This document shows positions 42,186-50,940 of a stretch of 64,000 bases of DNA, one piece after another. Made by a program: the position numbers and the translations under genes. Source of the stretch: Clostridium fessum (lineage in GTDB: Bacteria > Bacillota > Clostridia > Lachnospirales > Lachnospiraceae); contig NZ_PYLO01000001.1 of NCBI RefSeq assembly GCF_003024715.1, positions 1,023,077 to 1,087,076 of the forward strand, in the 5' to 3' direction. The stretch's first letter is position 1; each line of letters starts with the position of its first letter. Below the pieces are notes generated by a model. The model was not told where the DNA came from. It did not search any database and was given only the letters and a program-made list of their open reading frames with translations.

Positions 42186-42301
42186 GGCATATCCACTCTA
42201 ACTCACATTACTGATACTCAATCACATACCAAATCCAGAACTACCTCTTGCGTCTCACATTCCCACAAAAGGCATCTGCTTCCACGATTGAGTCCCCAGA
42301 T

Positions 42302-42841
42302 TTAGTAATTCTCCGCATGAACCTCGAAATAAGCCTGCGGATGTGCGCATACCGGACAGACTTCCGGTGCTTTCTCGCCTACTACGATATGACCGCAGTT
42401 GCGGCATTCCCATACCTTCACTTCGCTCTTCTTAAATACTTCCTGTGCTTCCACATTGTGAAGCAGGGCACGGTAGCGCTCTTCATGGTGCTTTTCAATC
42501 TCCGCTACCATACGGAATTTCGCTGCCAGTTCCGGGAATCCTTCTTCCTCAGCCGTCTTGGCAAATCCATCATACATATCTGTCCACTCATAGTTCTCGC
42601 CGTCTGCAGCAGATGCCAGATTCTCTGCGGTATTTCCCAGACCGTCTAATTCCTTAAACCACATCTTTGCGTGTTCTTTCTCATTGTCTGCGGTCTTTAA
42701 AAAAAGGGCGGAAATCTGCTCAAATCCCTCTTTTTTTGCCTTGGATGCAAAATAGGTATATTTATTTCTTGCCTGTGATTCACCAGAAAAAGCCTCCCTC
42801 AGGTTCTTTTCCGTCTGGGTTCCTGCATATTTGTTAGCCAT
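42302..42841 (-). CDS. Rubrerythrin
   Basis: The 179-aa protein has an N-terminal ferritin-like di-iron domain ([41 protein letters not shown] carrying Glu/His ligands) and a C-terminal rubredoxin-like site [12 protein letters not shown]...[11 protein letters not shown] (CxxC twice). It reduces hydrogen peroxide using electrons from rubredoxin/NADH, an oxidative-stress defence of anaerobes. AAGGAGG precedes the ATG. It is monocistronic. Confidence 0.95.
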   Translation of the reverse strand: MANKYAGTQTEKNLREAFSGESQARNKYTYFASKAKKEGFEQISALFLKTADNEKEHAKMWFKELDGLGNTAENLASAADGENYEWTDMYDGFAKTAEEEGFPELAAKFRMVAEIEKHHEERYRALLHNVEAQEVFKKSEVKVWECRNCGHIVVGEKAPEVCPVCAHPQAYFEVHAENY

Positions 42842-42949
42842 TGCATTGTCCTCCTTTTAATTGCATGAAAACAGTTCATCTTTTCTTTCTATTATAGCAC
42901 GCTTGAATGTTTTTAATATGTTTTTCAAAAGCATTTTTTTCCAACATCC

Positions 42950-42992
42950 AGACAAAAACAGGGATATCAGACGTTCAAATCTGATATCCCCG
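42950..42992 (-). terminator. Terminator of the pur operon
   Basis: GGGATATCAGA (42961-42971) pairs with TCTGATATCCC (42980-42990); on the minus strand the stem is followed by TGTTTTTG, 40 nt after the purD stop codon. Confidence 0.85.
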
Positions 42993-43031
42993 TTTCTTTT
43001 CTAAATAGGAATCTACTACCTACCGCTTCCC

Positions 43032-44303
43032 CTACGCCTCATCAATCGCATGCCCGATATCATGGCGCATATATTTGTTAGCGAAATCGATCCACTCGGT
43101 CGCCTTGTATGCGTTGGCGCGCGCCTCTTTCAGGTCTTTGCCCTTTGCAGTAACGCCCAGCACTCGACCGCCGTTTGTCACGATGTCGCCGTCCTCATCA
43201 AACTTCGTGCCCGCGTGGAATACATAGTATCCGTCTGCATCCTTGAACTTCTCCAGACCGTGAATCTTGAAGCCCTTTTCATATTTCACCGGATAACCAT
43301 CCGACGCCAGAACAACACAGACTGCCGCATTGTCCTCAAATTCAAGCTCAATCTGATCCAGGGTTCCGTCGATACATGCCTCAAAGACTTCCACGATATC
43401 GTTCTTCATGCGCGGCAGGACAACCTGTGTCTCCGGATCGCCGAAACGCGCATTGTATTCCAGCACCTTCGGACCATCTTCGGTCAGCATCAGACCGAAG
43501 AAAATGATGCCCTTGAAGGTACGTCCTTCCTTCTTCATCGCGTCAACCGACGGCTGATAGATGTACTTTTTGCAGAATTCGTCTACTTCTTTTGTGTAGA
43601 ACGGGCTTGGCGAGAAGGTTCCCATACCGCCTGTATTTAAGCCCTGATCGCCGTCCAGCGCCCGCTTGTGATCCTGGGAGGAAGTCATAATGCGGATCGT
43701 ATCGCCATCGACGAAGGAAAGGACAGAAACCTCGCGTCCTGTCATGAACTCCTCGATGACCATCTGATTGCCGGCAGAACCAAACTTCTTGTCCTCCATG
43801 ATCTCCTTGACGCCTGCCTCTGCTTCCTCTAAAGTATTGCAGATCAGAACACCTTTTCCAAGTGCCAGACCATCTGCTTTCAAAACGATCGGCATCTTAG
43901 CTGTCTGTAAGTATTCCAGCGCCTTGTGCGGATCGGTAAAAGTCTCATAGGCTGCGGTCGGAATGTTGTATTTCTTCATCAGATCCTTGGAAAATGCCTT
44001 CGATCCTTCCAGAATCGCCGCATTTTTTCTCGGTCCAAATACACGCAGGCCCTGTGCCTCGAACACATCCACGATACCGCCAACCAGCGGATCGTCCATG
44101 CCAATCACGGTCAGATCAACCTCATGCTCTTTCGCAAATGCCGCCAGCTTATCAAATTCCATCGCACTGATCGGCACACACTCTGCATACTCTGCGATTC
44201 CCGCATTGCCCGGTGCACAATAAATTTTATCTACCTTCGGACTCTGAGCCACTTTCCATGCGATCGCATGCTCACGTCCGCCGCTGCCAACGATTAAAAC
44301 TTT
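43032..44303 (-). CDS. purD: Phosphoribosylamine-glycine ligase
   Basis: The 423-aa ATP-grasp enzyme begins MKVLIVGSGGREHAIAWKV. It shows LKADGLALGKGVLICN (ATP binding, near 146), MTGREVSVLSFVDG, NTGGMGTFSPSPF and LEYNARFGDPETQVVLPR. It makes glycinamide ribonucleotide (GAR) from phosphoribosylamine, glycine and ATP. The ATG at 44303 follows AAGGAG; the 13-codon extension upstream is not conserved. It is the last gene of purE-purM-purN-purD, 13 bp after purN. Confidence 0.96.
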   Translation of the reverse strand, partial: KVLIVGSGGREHAIAWKVAQSPKVDKIYCAPGNAGIAEYAECVPISAMEFDKLAAFAKEHEVDLTVIGMDDPLVGGIVDVFEAQGLRVFGPRKNAAILEGSKAFSKDLMKKYNIPTAAYETFTDPHKALEYLQTAKMPIVLKADGLALGKGVLICNTLEEAEAGVKEIMEDKKFGSAGNQMVIEEFMTGREVSVLSFVDGDTIRIMTSSQDHKRALDGDQGLNTGGMGTFSPSPFYTKEVDEFCKKYIYQPSVDAMKKEGRTFKGIIFFGLMLTEDGPKVLEYNARFGDPETQVVLPRMKNDIVEVFEACIDGTLDQIELEFEDNAAVCVVLASDGYPVKYEKGFKIHGLEKFKDADGYYVFHAGTKFDEDGDIVTNGGRVLGVTAKGKDLKEARANAYKATEWIDFANKYMRHDIGHAIDEA

Positions 44304-44316
44304 CATGTTCTTCTCC

Positions 44317-44910
44317 TTATATTCTTCCGTTTGCAATCGCATCGATCGCCTGCGGAAGCAGTACCCACTCTGCCTGTTCCATCACGCGCTGCTGCAGCGT
44401 CTTCGGCGTATCATCCGGCTGCACCTCTACGGCTTTCTGGAAGAGGATCGGACCGGTATCGGTTCCCTCATCCACATAGTGAACCGTCGCGCCCGTCACC
44501 TTGACGCCGCGCGCCAGTGCCGCCTCATGCACCTTCAGTCCATAATAGCCGACGCCACAGAAGGACGGAATCAGGGACGGGTGGATATTGATAATTTTAT
44601 TTCTGTATGCCTCGATCATCGCCGCCGGAATCTTCACAAGAAATCCAGCCAGAACGATGAGATCCGGCTTACACGCCTTGACGGTCTCTAAAAGCGCTTC
44701 ATCGAATGCATCTCGCGTCTCATACGCCTTTGGAGTCACAACAAACGCCGGGACACCGTGTTTTTTCGCGCGCTCAATCGCATAAACGCCCTCATTGTTG
44801 CTGATAACCGCTGCAACCTCTGCGTTCGTGATCTTGCCGTTATCAACCGCATCCAGGATTGCCTGCAGATTTGTACCGCCGCCAGACACCATTACAACGA
44901 CTCTTAGCAT
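44317..44910 (-). CDS. purN: Phosphoribosylglycinamide formyltransferase
   Basis: The 197-aa enzyme starts MLRVVVMVSGGGTNLQAILD. It has LAGFLVKIPAAMIEAYRNKI, then INIHPSLIPSFCG with the catalytic Asn-His region, and GATVHYVDEGTDTGPI with the catalytic Asp. It transfers the formyl group of 10-formyl-tetrahydrofolate to GAR. Its ATG lies inside the 3' end of purM (7-bp overlap, ATGCTAA), so translation is coupled. Confidence 0.95.
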   Translation of the reverse strand: MLRVVVMVSGGGTNLQAILDAVDNGKITNAEVAAVISNNEGVYAIERAKKHGVPAFVVTPKAYETRDAFDEALLETVKACKPDLIVLAGFLVKIPAAMIEAYRNKIINIHPSLIPSFCGVGYYGLKVHEAALARGVKVTGATVHYVDEGTDTGPILFQKAVEVQPDDTPKTLQQRVMEQAEWVLLPQAIDAIANGRI

Positions 44911-45935
44911 AATGTTACTCCCTTTTCTCCTGCCTCAATAGAACCGATGATGTACGGTGTATCGCCAGCGGACTTCATTGCCTCCATCGCACGCTCTGCA
45001 TCAGCCGCATCGACTGCTACAACCATGCCGATACCCATATTGTAGGTATTGTACATCATGTGCTCCTCGATATCGCCTTTCTTCGCCAGCATACCGAAGA
45101 TCGGCGGAATCTGATAGCTGTCTTTCTTGATGACTGCGCGAACACCGTCTTTCAGCATACGCGGAACATTCTCATAGAATCCGCCGCCTGTGATATGGCT
45201 GCACGCTTTCACAGTCACGCCTGCATTCTTCACTGCTTTCAGCGCCTTTACATAGATACGGGTCGGTGCCAGAAGTGCCTCGCCAAGCGTGGTTCCCAAC
45301 TCCTCATAGTAGGTCTCCAGTCCCTCTTTGTTGAGTTCCTTCTCAAATACCTTGCGGACCAGGGAGAAACCATTGCTGTGAACGCCGGTGGATGCCATAC
45401 CGATCAGTACATCACCCGGTTTCAGGTTTTCGCCGGTAATCATGTCTTTTTTATCAACCACACCGACAGCAAAACCAGCCAGATCATAATCTTCCTCCGG
45501 CATCAGTCCCGGATGCTCGGCTGTCTCGCCGCCGATCAGAGCTGCCTCCGACTGTAAGCAGCCTTCTGCAACGCCTTTTACGATATCCGCGATCTTTTCC
45601 GGATAGTTCTTGCCGCAGGCAATATAGTCCAGGAAAAACAGCGGCTCGCCACCTGCACATGCAATGTCGTTGACACACATCGCAACCGCGTCGATACCGA
45701 TCGTGTCATGCTTGTCCATGATGATCGCCAGTTTTACCTTGGTACCACAGCCGTCCGTACCAGATAAGAGAACCGGATCTTCCATCTCTTTAATCTTTGC
45801 CAGGGAGAATGCACCGGCAAAGCCGCCCAGACCTCCCAGCACTTCCTCACGCATCGTTTTCTTTACATGCTCTTTCATCAGTTCTACCGACTTATAACCA
45901 GCCTCAATATCTACTCCGGAATTCTTGTAATCCAT
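44904..45935 (-). CDS. purM: Phosphoribosylformylglycinamidine cyclo-ligase (AIR synthetase)
   Basis: The 343-aa protein begins MDYKNSGVDIEAGYKSVELM. It has LLSGTDGCGTKVKLA, the conserved GIDAVAMCVNDIACAGGEPL (near 81), LIGGETAEHPG and ITGGGFYENVPRML. It closes the imidazole ring to 5-aminoimidazole ribonucleotide using ATP. GGAGG precedes the ATG; it is 38 bp after purE. Confidence 0.96.
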   Translation of the reverse strand: MDYKNSGVDIEAGYKSVELMKEHVKKTMREEVLGGLGGFAGAFSLAKIKEMEDPVLLSGTDGCGTKVKLAIIMDKHDTIGIDAVAMCVNDIACAGGEPLFFLDYIACGKNYPEKIADIVKGVAEGCLQSEAALIGGETAEHPGLMPEEDYDLAGFAVGVVDKKDMITGENLKPGDVLIGMASTGVHSNGFSLVRKVFEKELNKEGLETYYEELGTTLGEALLAPTRIYVKALKAVKNAGVTVKACSHITGGGFYENVPRMLKDGVRAVIKKDSYQIPPIFGMLAKKGDIEEHMMYNTYNMGIGMVVAVDAADAERAMEAMKSAGDTPYIIGSIEAGEKGVTLC

Positions 45936-45973
45936 GGTTTTCCTCCGTATGTCCTTGTTTATATTTTTAATGT

Positions 45974-46486
45974 TTATTTCTGTGCCAGATACTCTTTATG
46001 TCCCAGTTTCTGTAATTTCTCATCCTTACCGGCTACTTCATTCTTCATCTCCTCGGAGTATGCCTTTAATTTCGCTAACAGCTCCGGATCGGAAGTTGCC
46101 AGAATCTTGGCTGCCAGAATACCCGCGTTCTTACCGCCGTTGATCGCTACCGTTGCAACCGGAATACCGGATGGCATCTGTACGATCGAATACAGAGAAT
46201 CAACTCCGCCTAAATCCGAGGTTTTCATCGGAATACCGATCACCGGCATCGGGAACAGTGCCGCGCACATACCCGGCAGATGTGCTGCCTTGCCAGCACC
46301 TGCAATGATAACCTTAAAGCCTTTCTCCTCAGCGGATTTTGCATAGTTAAAAAAGATGTCTGGCTCACGGTGTGCAGAAATGATTGTCATTTCATAATCA
46401 ATCCCCATCTTGTCCAGAAAATCTGCTGCCTGTGCCATGATCGGCATGTCCGAATCGCTTCCCATTACAATTCCTACTTTTGCCAT
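45974..46486 (-). CDS. purE: N5-carboxyaminoimidazole ribonucleotide mutase
   Basis: The 170-aa class I PurE has MGSDSDMPIMAQAADFLD, the active-site segment ISAHREPD, AGAGKAAHLPGMCAAL and INGGKNAGILAAKIL. It moves the carboxylate from N5 to C4 of the imidazole ring, using N5-CAIR made by PurK, which is not in the window. AAAGGAG precedes the ATG. It is the first gene of the operon, behind a TTGACT/TATCAT promoter. Confidence 0.95.
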   Translation of the reverse strand: MAKVGIVMGSDSDMPIMAQAADFLDKMGIDYEMTIISAHREPDIFFNYAKSAEEKGFKVIIAGAGKAAHLPGMCAALFPMPVIGIPMKTSDLGGVDSLYSIVQMPSGIPVATVAINGGKNAGILAAKILATSDPELLAKLKAYSEEMKNEVAGKDEKLQKLGHKEYLAQK

Positions 46487-46568
46487 CGTTCATTCTCCTT
46501 TTCTCTGCATTGCATTTATTAGTTTTACTTATAAGTGATTTGAATAAAAACACCCTTACTTATTAGTA

Positions 46569-46597
46569 ATGATACTAGGTTTTTCATGGCAAGTCAA
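46569..46597 (-). promoter_or_regulatory. Promoter of the purE-M-N-D operon
   Basis: TTGACT (46592-46597) and TATCAT (46569-46574) on the minus strand are 17 nt apart. Short palindromes (TTACTAATAAGTAA, ACTTATAAGT) follow in the leader. No purine riboswitch was recognised. Confidence 0.75.
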
Positions 46598-46698
46598 TAG
46601 GGTTTCGAGAATCCTTCAAAAAATACTATGAGATTGCAGCCTCCTTGCTTTTATGTTATCCTTATTGGCATCACAATGATTACAAAGAGGTTCCCTAA

Positions 46699-47586
46699 AT
46701 GAAACGGACATTATCATACACCATTACAAATAAAAACAAGGCCGACACCATCGGTGCCTTCCTGCGCGATGCCGGATATTCCCGCCGCATCCTCATCGAG
46801 CTCAAACAGAACCCTGAGCAGATCTGCCTGAATGGGACTCCATCCTGGCTGAACACACCGCTTCAGATCGGAGACACCCTGACACTCTTTCTCCCGGACG
46901 AACCCGTTTCCTCAGATATTCTTCCGGTCAATCTTCCGATCGATATAGTATATGAAGACGAAGATCTCATAATACTCAACAAAGCCGCCGGAATGCCTGT
47001 CCACCCGTCCCAGGGACACCATGAAAATACGCTGGCAAACGCCCTCGCGTACCGGTTTGCCTCGCGCGGCGAACATTTCGTGTTCCGTGCCGTGAACCGC
47101 TTAGACCGCGACACCACCGGTCTTCTGCTGATCGCCAAACATAAAATAAGCGGCGCATTTCTCTCCGCCATGACTGCAAAAAAAGAGATACGCCGTGAAT
47201 ATCTCGCGATTGTTGCCGGTAAACCAGAAGAATCCGGCACCATCGATCTGCCGATCGCCCGAAAAGATGGTTCCACCATCGAACGCTGCATCGATATGGA
47301 TCATGGGGAACACGCCGTCACCCATTACCGGTGTCTCGATTACCGGGACGATCTCGGCTGCTCCCTCGTCCGGCTTCGCCTGGAAACGGGGCGCACCCAC
47401 CAGATCCGGGTCCACATGAAAGCCATCGGGCACCCACTTTTAGGGGATTTTCTATACAACCCGGATTACCGCTTCATCGGACGGCAGGCGCTTCACTCCT
47501 ATACGGTGGCATTCCGGCATCCGATCACAGGGGAAGCAATGGAGTTTACGGCTCCGATGCCGGAGGATTTTTCCTTCTTCTATTAA
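46699..47586 (+). CDS. RluD-family 23S rRNA pseudouridine synthase
   Basis: The 295-aa protein has an S4-like N-terminus (DTIGAFLRDAGYSRRILIEL, 15-34). Its RluA/RluD-type catalytic domain has the signature AVNRLDRDTTGLLLIAK (catalytic Asp near 137) and RLETGRTHQIRVHMKAIGHPLLGD. It converts uridines to pseudouridine in 23S rRNA or tRNA; the exact target is not readable. AAAGAGG precedes the ATG. Its 3' end overlaps the convergent RsmF gene by 4 bp. Confidence 0.92.
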   Translation: MKRTLSYTITNKNKADTIGAFLRDAGYSRRILIELKQNPEQICLNGTPSWLNTPLQIGDTLTLFLPDEPVSSDILPVNLPIDIVYEDEDLIILNKAAGMPVHPSQGHHENTLANALAYRFASRGEHFVFRAVNRLDRDTTGLLLIAKHKISGAFLSAMTAKKEIRREYLAIVAGKPEESGTIDLPIARKDGSTIERCIDMDHGEHAVTHYRCLDYRDDLGCSLVRLRLETGRTHQIRVHMKAIGHPLLGDFLYNPDYRFIGRQALHSYTVAFRHPITGEAMEFTAPMPEDFSFFY

Positions 47587-48974
47587 TACTGCTTCCGCAG
47601 TCCCTTCGGATAATGGTTTTTCAGCGTCCCGCCGCTCTTCTTGCCCCATCCGAGCGAATACCCGTCCACACTCACAAGGCACCAGCCTTTTCCGGCGTCT
47701 TCCTCAGAAAGCTGGATCGTCTCGCCGCGCAGGTATGCCGCCGTCTCCGGCGCGTCGGCAGACAGGTTCACGTTCTGTTTTACCTCCGATGGATGCAGGG
47801 CAAGTGCCAGCGCGTGGGACGGCTCAAAACGGTTTTTCTTAAATTCTCCCATCTGAAGCCCCGGGCGAAGCACCCGCAGCCCCTTAAAATCGACCATCTC
47901 CTCCGGCGTCCGGTAAAGCTGATCGCCAAACATCGTCATCGTACTGTCCGCTGTCCATTTCTTCGGCTCAATAAATATCTCTTTGCAGAAATCCTCATAG
48001 ACTGCCAGAAGCTTCTTGTCCTTCATCGAAGCCGGATATTTACGCTTCACGCTCTCCGGCTCGCCCGTTTTTCGAAGAAGTGCCGCATAATGGCCTTCTC
48101 CCTCGGTCCGGTGCGGCCAGATACGGACCGTTTTCTCGATTCCATCCGTCACGCCCGCCCCCCAGGCTGGAACGCCGTGCGAAAGTCCCGGATAGTCCGG
48201 CGTTTCCTCTAGCGCAAACTCTGGATGTGCCTCTAAGAAACGTCCGATCGCCTGCTCGTCCTCCTCCGGCGCAAACGTACAGGTGGAGTACACCAGCCGT
48301 CCGCCCGGTTTCAGCATCATCGCCGCATTTTCAAGAATCTCCTGCTGCCGCCCAGCACAGCGATGCACATTCTCCGGGCTCCATTCCGTGACCGCCGTCT
48401 CATCCTTGCGGAACATTCCCTCGCCGGAACACGGTGCATCCACGATGATCCCATCAAAAAATGCCGGAAAATACTTCGTCAGCCGCCCGGAATCTTCATT
48501 TGTCACAACCGCATTCCGGATTCCCATGCGCTCGATATTCTGCGAGAGAATCTTTGCACGCGCCGGATGGATCTCATTGCTCACCAGAAGTCCTTCTCCG
48601 CCCAGTCTCGCCGCCGCCTGCGTCGATTTTCCGCCCGGTGCCGCACAGAGATCCAGAATCATTTCCCCCGGCTGCGGGTTTAAAAGCGAAGCCGCAATCA
48701 TCGCGCTCGGCTCCTGAATATAGTAAACGCCCGCATCGTGGTACGGATGACGCCCCGGACGATCCTCCGCCCCATAAGCGAATCCCTCCGCCGCCCACGC
48801 AACCGGATTCAGAGAAAATGGAGCCGTCTTAGCAAATTCCGCCGGATCCGTTTTCAGTCCGTTCACGCGCAGTCCCTGTGAGCGCTCCTTGTCGTAACTG
48901 GCGATAAACGCATCGTACTCCCTGCCGAGCATCTGTTTCATTCGTTCAGTAAATGCTGCTGGTAAATTTATCAT
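47583..48974 (-). CDS. RsmF-type 16S rRNA m5C methyltransferase
   Basis: The 463-aa protein has a Rossmann methyltransferase domain with MILDLCAAPGGKSTQAAARL (SAM binding, near 105), IIVDAPCSGEGMFRK (first Cys, near 173) and LVYSTCTFAPEEDE (catalytic Cys). It has a C-terminal PUA-like/RsmF-B domain (about 300-463; ends GWGKKSGGTLKNHYPKGLRK). Members methylate cytosines of 16S rRNA. Ribosome site AAGGA lies upstream of the ATG. Confidence 0.92.
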   Translation of the reverse strand: MINLPAAFTERMKQMLGREYDAFIASYDKERSQGLRVNGLKTDPAEFAKTAPFSLNPVAWAAEGFAYGAEDRPGRHPYHDAGVYYIQEPSAMIAASLLNPQPGEMILDLCAAPGGKSTQAAARLGGEGLLVSNEIHPARAKILSQNIERMGIRNAVVTNEDSGRLTKYFPAFFDGIIVDAPCSGEGMFRKDETAVTEWSPENVHRCAGRQQEILENAAMMLKPGGRLVYSTCTFAPEEDEQAIGRFLEAHPEFALEETPDYPGLSHGVPAWGAGVTDGIEKTVRIWPHRTEGEGHYAALLRKTGEPESVKRKYPASMKDKKLLAVYEDFCKEIFIEPKKWTADSTMTMFGDQLYRTPEEMVDFKGLRVLRPGLQMGEFKKNRFEPSHALALALHPSEVKQNVNLSADAPETAAYLRGETIQLSEEDAGKGWCLVSVDGYSLGWGKKSGGTLKNHYPKGLRKQY

Positions 48975-49115
48975 GGTTTTGTATTATCCTTCTTAATCAA
49001 ACATATAATTCATCTTTCCTAAATAATAATACTATTACATAAACAGCAATTCCGTCAACTATTTCTGCCTCTTCTTTCCAGTATCTTTTCCGCCCCATTT
49101 ACCCACACTATCCTC

Positions 49116-49736
49116 ATGATTCGATGGATATTTACGTTCGTTCTCCTCCCTTTTTTGAGTTTCTCACTCACACGCGGAAGCAATCTGTTTTCCTCCAATT
49201 TTTCAAGCATCAGCATTGCACTGCACCGGCGCGGGGAATTTTTTCTCTGGTGCCTGCTCTGCGGCGGCTTTTTCTACTCCCAACTCTCCCTGTACCGCCC
49301 CCGCCAGGCAAAATGCTGCCTGCTTCTCCTCACTGCCGCTGCCCTGCTGCCCTATGCCCCGGAGCACCTCCCAGTCTGTGCTATCCTTCACACGCTTCTG
49401 GCGCTGGCGGCTGCGCTGTTATTTCTTTATAATCTGTTTTATTTAATCTTGCAGCTCTATTTTTCGTCCCCAGCTCCTGTCCATTATTCCCAAAGAACCT
49501 CCAATACTGCCTTTTTCAGCAAATTGACTCACTCTCTGGATTCTCCTGCTGCCCGTGGGCGTCTCTGCCTTCTGCTCCTCTGGATTTCATCCGTTTTCTG
49601 TCTGGACAGCTGGATTTTATCGGGAATCATCAACAGTGCCATGGAGATTTGCCTGACCTTAACCGCTGGCGTACTGTTCTGGCTGTTTTTTCCTTCACTA
49701 CGCCTGGCATCGAATCATCCGCATTCCCTGTTGTAA
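49116..49736 (+). CDS. Hypothetical membrane protein
   Basis: The 206-aa product has about five or six hydrophobic segments, for example IFTFVLLPFLSFSL (5-18), FFLWCLLCGGFFYSQ (42-56), ILHTLLALAAALLFLYNLFY and LLLLWISSVFCLDSWIL. No ribosome site is obvious before the ATG (ACACTATCCTC), so the start is uncertain. A terminator follows 40 nt after the stop. No family was recognised. Confidence 0.55.
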   Translation: MIRWIFTFVLLPFLSFSLTRGSNLFSSNFSSISIALHRRGEFFLWCLLCGGFFYSQLSLYRPRQAKCCLLLLTAAALLPYAPEHLPVCAILHTLLALAAALLFLYNLFYLILQLYFSSPAPVHYSQRTSNTAFFSKLTHSLDSPAARGRLCLLLLWISSVFCLDSWILSGIINSAMEICLTLTAGVLFWLFFPSLRLASNHPHSLL

Positions 49737-49773
49737 TTCTTGCAAAGCGTTTTTAAAACATCTCCCTATCAAC

Positions 49774-49831
49774 AAAAAAGCCAGTTCTATATCTCTCTTA
49801 ATACACCAAAGATATAAAAACTGGCTTTTTA
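49774..49831. terminator. Bidirectional terminator
   Basis: AAAAAAGCCAGTT pairs with AACTGGCTTTTT, and an inner TATATC pairs with GATATA. It lies between the convergent membrane protein and DUF6465 genes. Confidence 0.85.
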
Positions 49832-49928
49832 CCATTCTTAGATTTTTATACCTGCTCCCTCATTTTAAGCAGATATGGTATGTAAACTTCCCGTCATACA
49901 GAGCCGGAAACTTCACCGAACGCCCACC

Positions 49929-50585
49929 TTAGTACACAATCTTGTACTCGCTGGAACCTTCTCCGTTTACCACATAGTAAACGGCACGCTCTTCCGGTTT
50001 AACATACAGGGTCAGAACCTCAATCTCTTCCTCTTTATGTCCCAGAGCTGCATATGCTTTCTTTGCTTCTGCCTCCAGCTTCTCGATAGAAATCTCAGAG
50101 CCTGCGTACTGTACGTATGCAACTGTCTTTACTTCCTTCTTCGCAGCTGTCTTCTTTGCTGCAGTGGTTGTCTTTGTGGTTGTCTTTGTAGTTCTCTTTG
50201 CAGTTGTTTTCTTTACGGTCACATCTGTCTCCTTTTTCCCTGCGGCTGCTGCCATCTCTTTCTTCTCTGCGAGAGCGGTCTCCTTCTTCTGTACCGGCGC
50301 TACGGCTGTCTCTTTCTTTTCTACATGTGCCAGTGCAGTTTCCTTTTTCGGAACGGATGCTACTGCCGTCTCTTTTTTCTCCACCGCTGCAACAGCTGTT
50401 TCCTTCTTTGCCACTTCCGCTACCGCTGTCTCTTTCTTTGCGACTGCTGCCACTGCCGTTTCTTTCTTCGCCACTTCAGCTACGGCTGTCTCTTTTTTCT
50501 CCACAACAGACGGAACCTTTTTCTCTTCCGTTGAAACAGATTTCTTTGCCGCTGTCTTGGCTAATGTTTTCTTTCTCGGAACCAT
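49929..50585 (-). CDS. DUF6465 family protein with KKETAVA repeats
   Basis: The 218-aa protein starts MVPRKKTLAKTAAKKS. AAGGAGG is 8 nt before this ATG, and the ATGAGATAT just after the ribosome site is too close. Residues about 28-110 are eight to nine copies of a 10-residue repeat, KKETAVA(E/A)VA. A Lys/Thr-rich stretch (KKTTAKRTTKTTTK) follows. The folded C-terminal domain (about 150-218) starts VAYVQYAGSEISIEKLEAEA and ends in a beta-rich VYYVVNGEGSSEYKIVY, as in DUF6465. The N-terminus is histone H1-like in composition, so nucleic acid or surface binding is possible. The function is unknown. Confidence 0.85.
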   Translation of the reverse strand: MVPRKKTLAKTAAKKSVSTEEKKVPSVVEKKETAVAEVAKKETAVAAVAKKETAVAEVAKKETAVAAVEKKETAVASVPKKETALAHVEKKETAVAPVQKKETALAEKKEMAAAAGKKETDVTVKKTTAKRTTKTTTKTTTAAKKTAAKKEVKTVAYVQYAGSEISIEKLEAEAKKAYAALGHKEEEIEVLTLYVKPEERAVYYVVNGEGSSEYKIVY

Positions 50586-50897
50586 ATATCTCATCCTCCT
50601 TCTCTGCTTTCTCCACAACGTCTTCCGGCTTGTGATTCTGTGCACACTCACACGGCGCAGTTTTTCCGCCTGCGGCAATGCCTCATATCCGATTCATTCC
50701 CGACAGTCGAAGTAGGGACACCGCCCAATCACATCCTTGTCATTCTGCGGTATCCCCATAATTTAATTGTCTTATATTCAAGTTTCCCTAAGTTGTCTGT
50801 CCGTCCAGATTATCACAAAATGGTCTTTTTCCTGCCCTTGATCCACCATCAAGCACATCCTGTCCCTGTTTCCATGACCTTGTCTGAACTTTAACAA
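50586..50897 (-). other. Long leader (about 300 nt) of the DUF6465 transcript
   Basis: No gene of usual size is seen between the consensus promoter and the start codon. A 21-codon frame (ATG 50759 to TGA 50694) would encode MGIPQNDKDVIGRCPYFDCR plus Glu, with two Cys. It lacks a ribosome site. Confidence 0.4.
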
Positions 50898-50926
50898 ATT
50901 ATACGGCAATTTCCTGTTTTTGTCAA
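50898..50926 (-). promoter_or_regulatory. Consensus promoter of the DUF6465 gene
   Basis: TTGACA (50921-50926) and TATAAT (50898-50903) on the minus strand are 17 nt apart: both hexamers are perfect. Confidence 0.9.
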
Positions 50927-50940
50927 CAAAACCGCTCTTC

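Noticed and set aside
46487..46600. Purine riboswitch before purE
   Set aside because: The conserved aptamer blocks are absent; only short AT-rich palindromes are present.
50270..50520. 30-bp tandem repeats as a CRISPR array
   Set aside because: The repeats are contiguous with no unique spacers and encode a 10-residue protein repeat.
50164..50715. Long plus-strand frame of Phe/Ser/Ala repeats
   Set aside because: It is the antisense shadow of the KKETAVA repeats of the DUF6465 gene.
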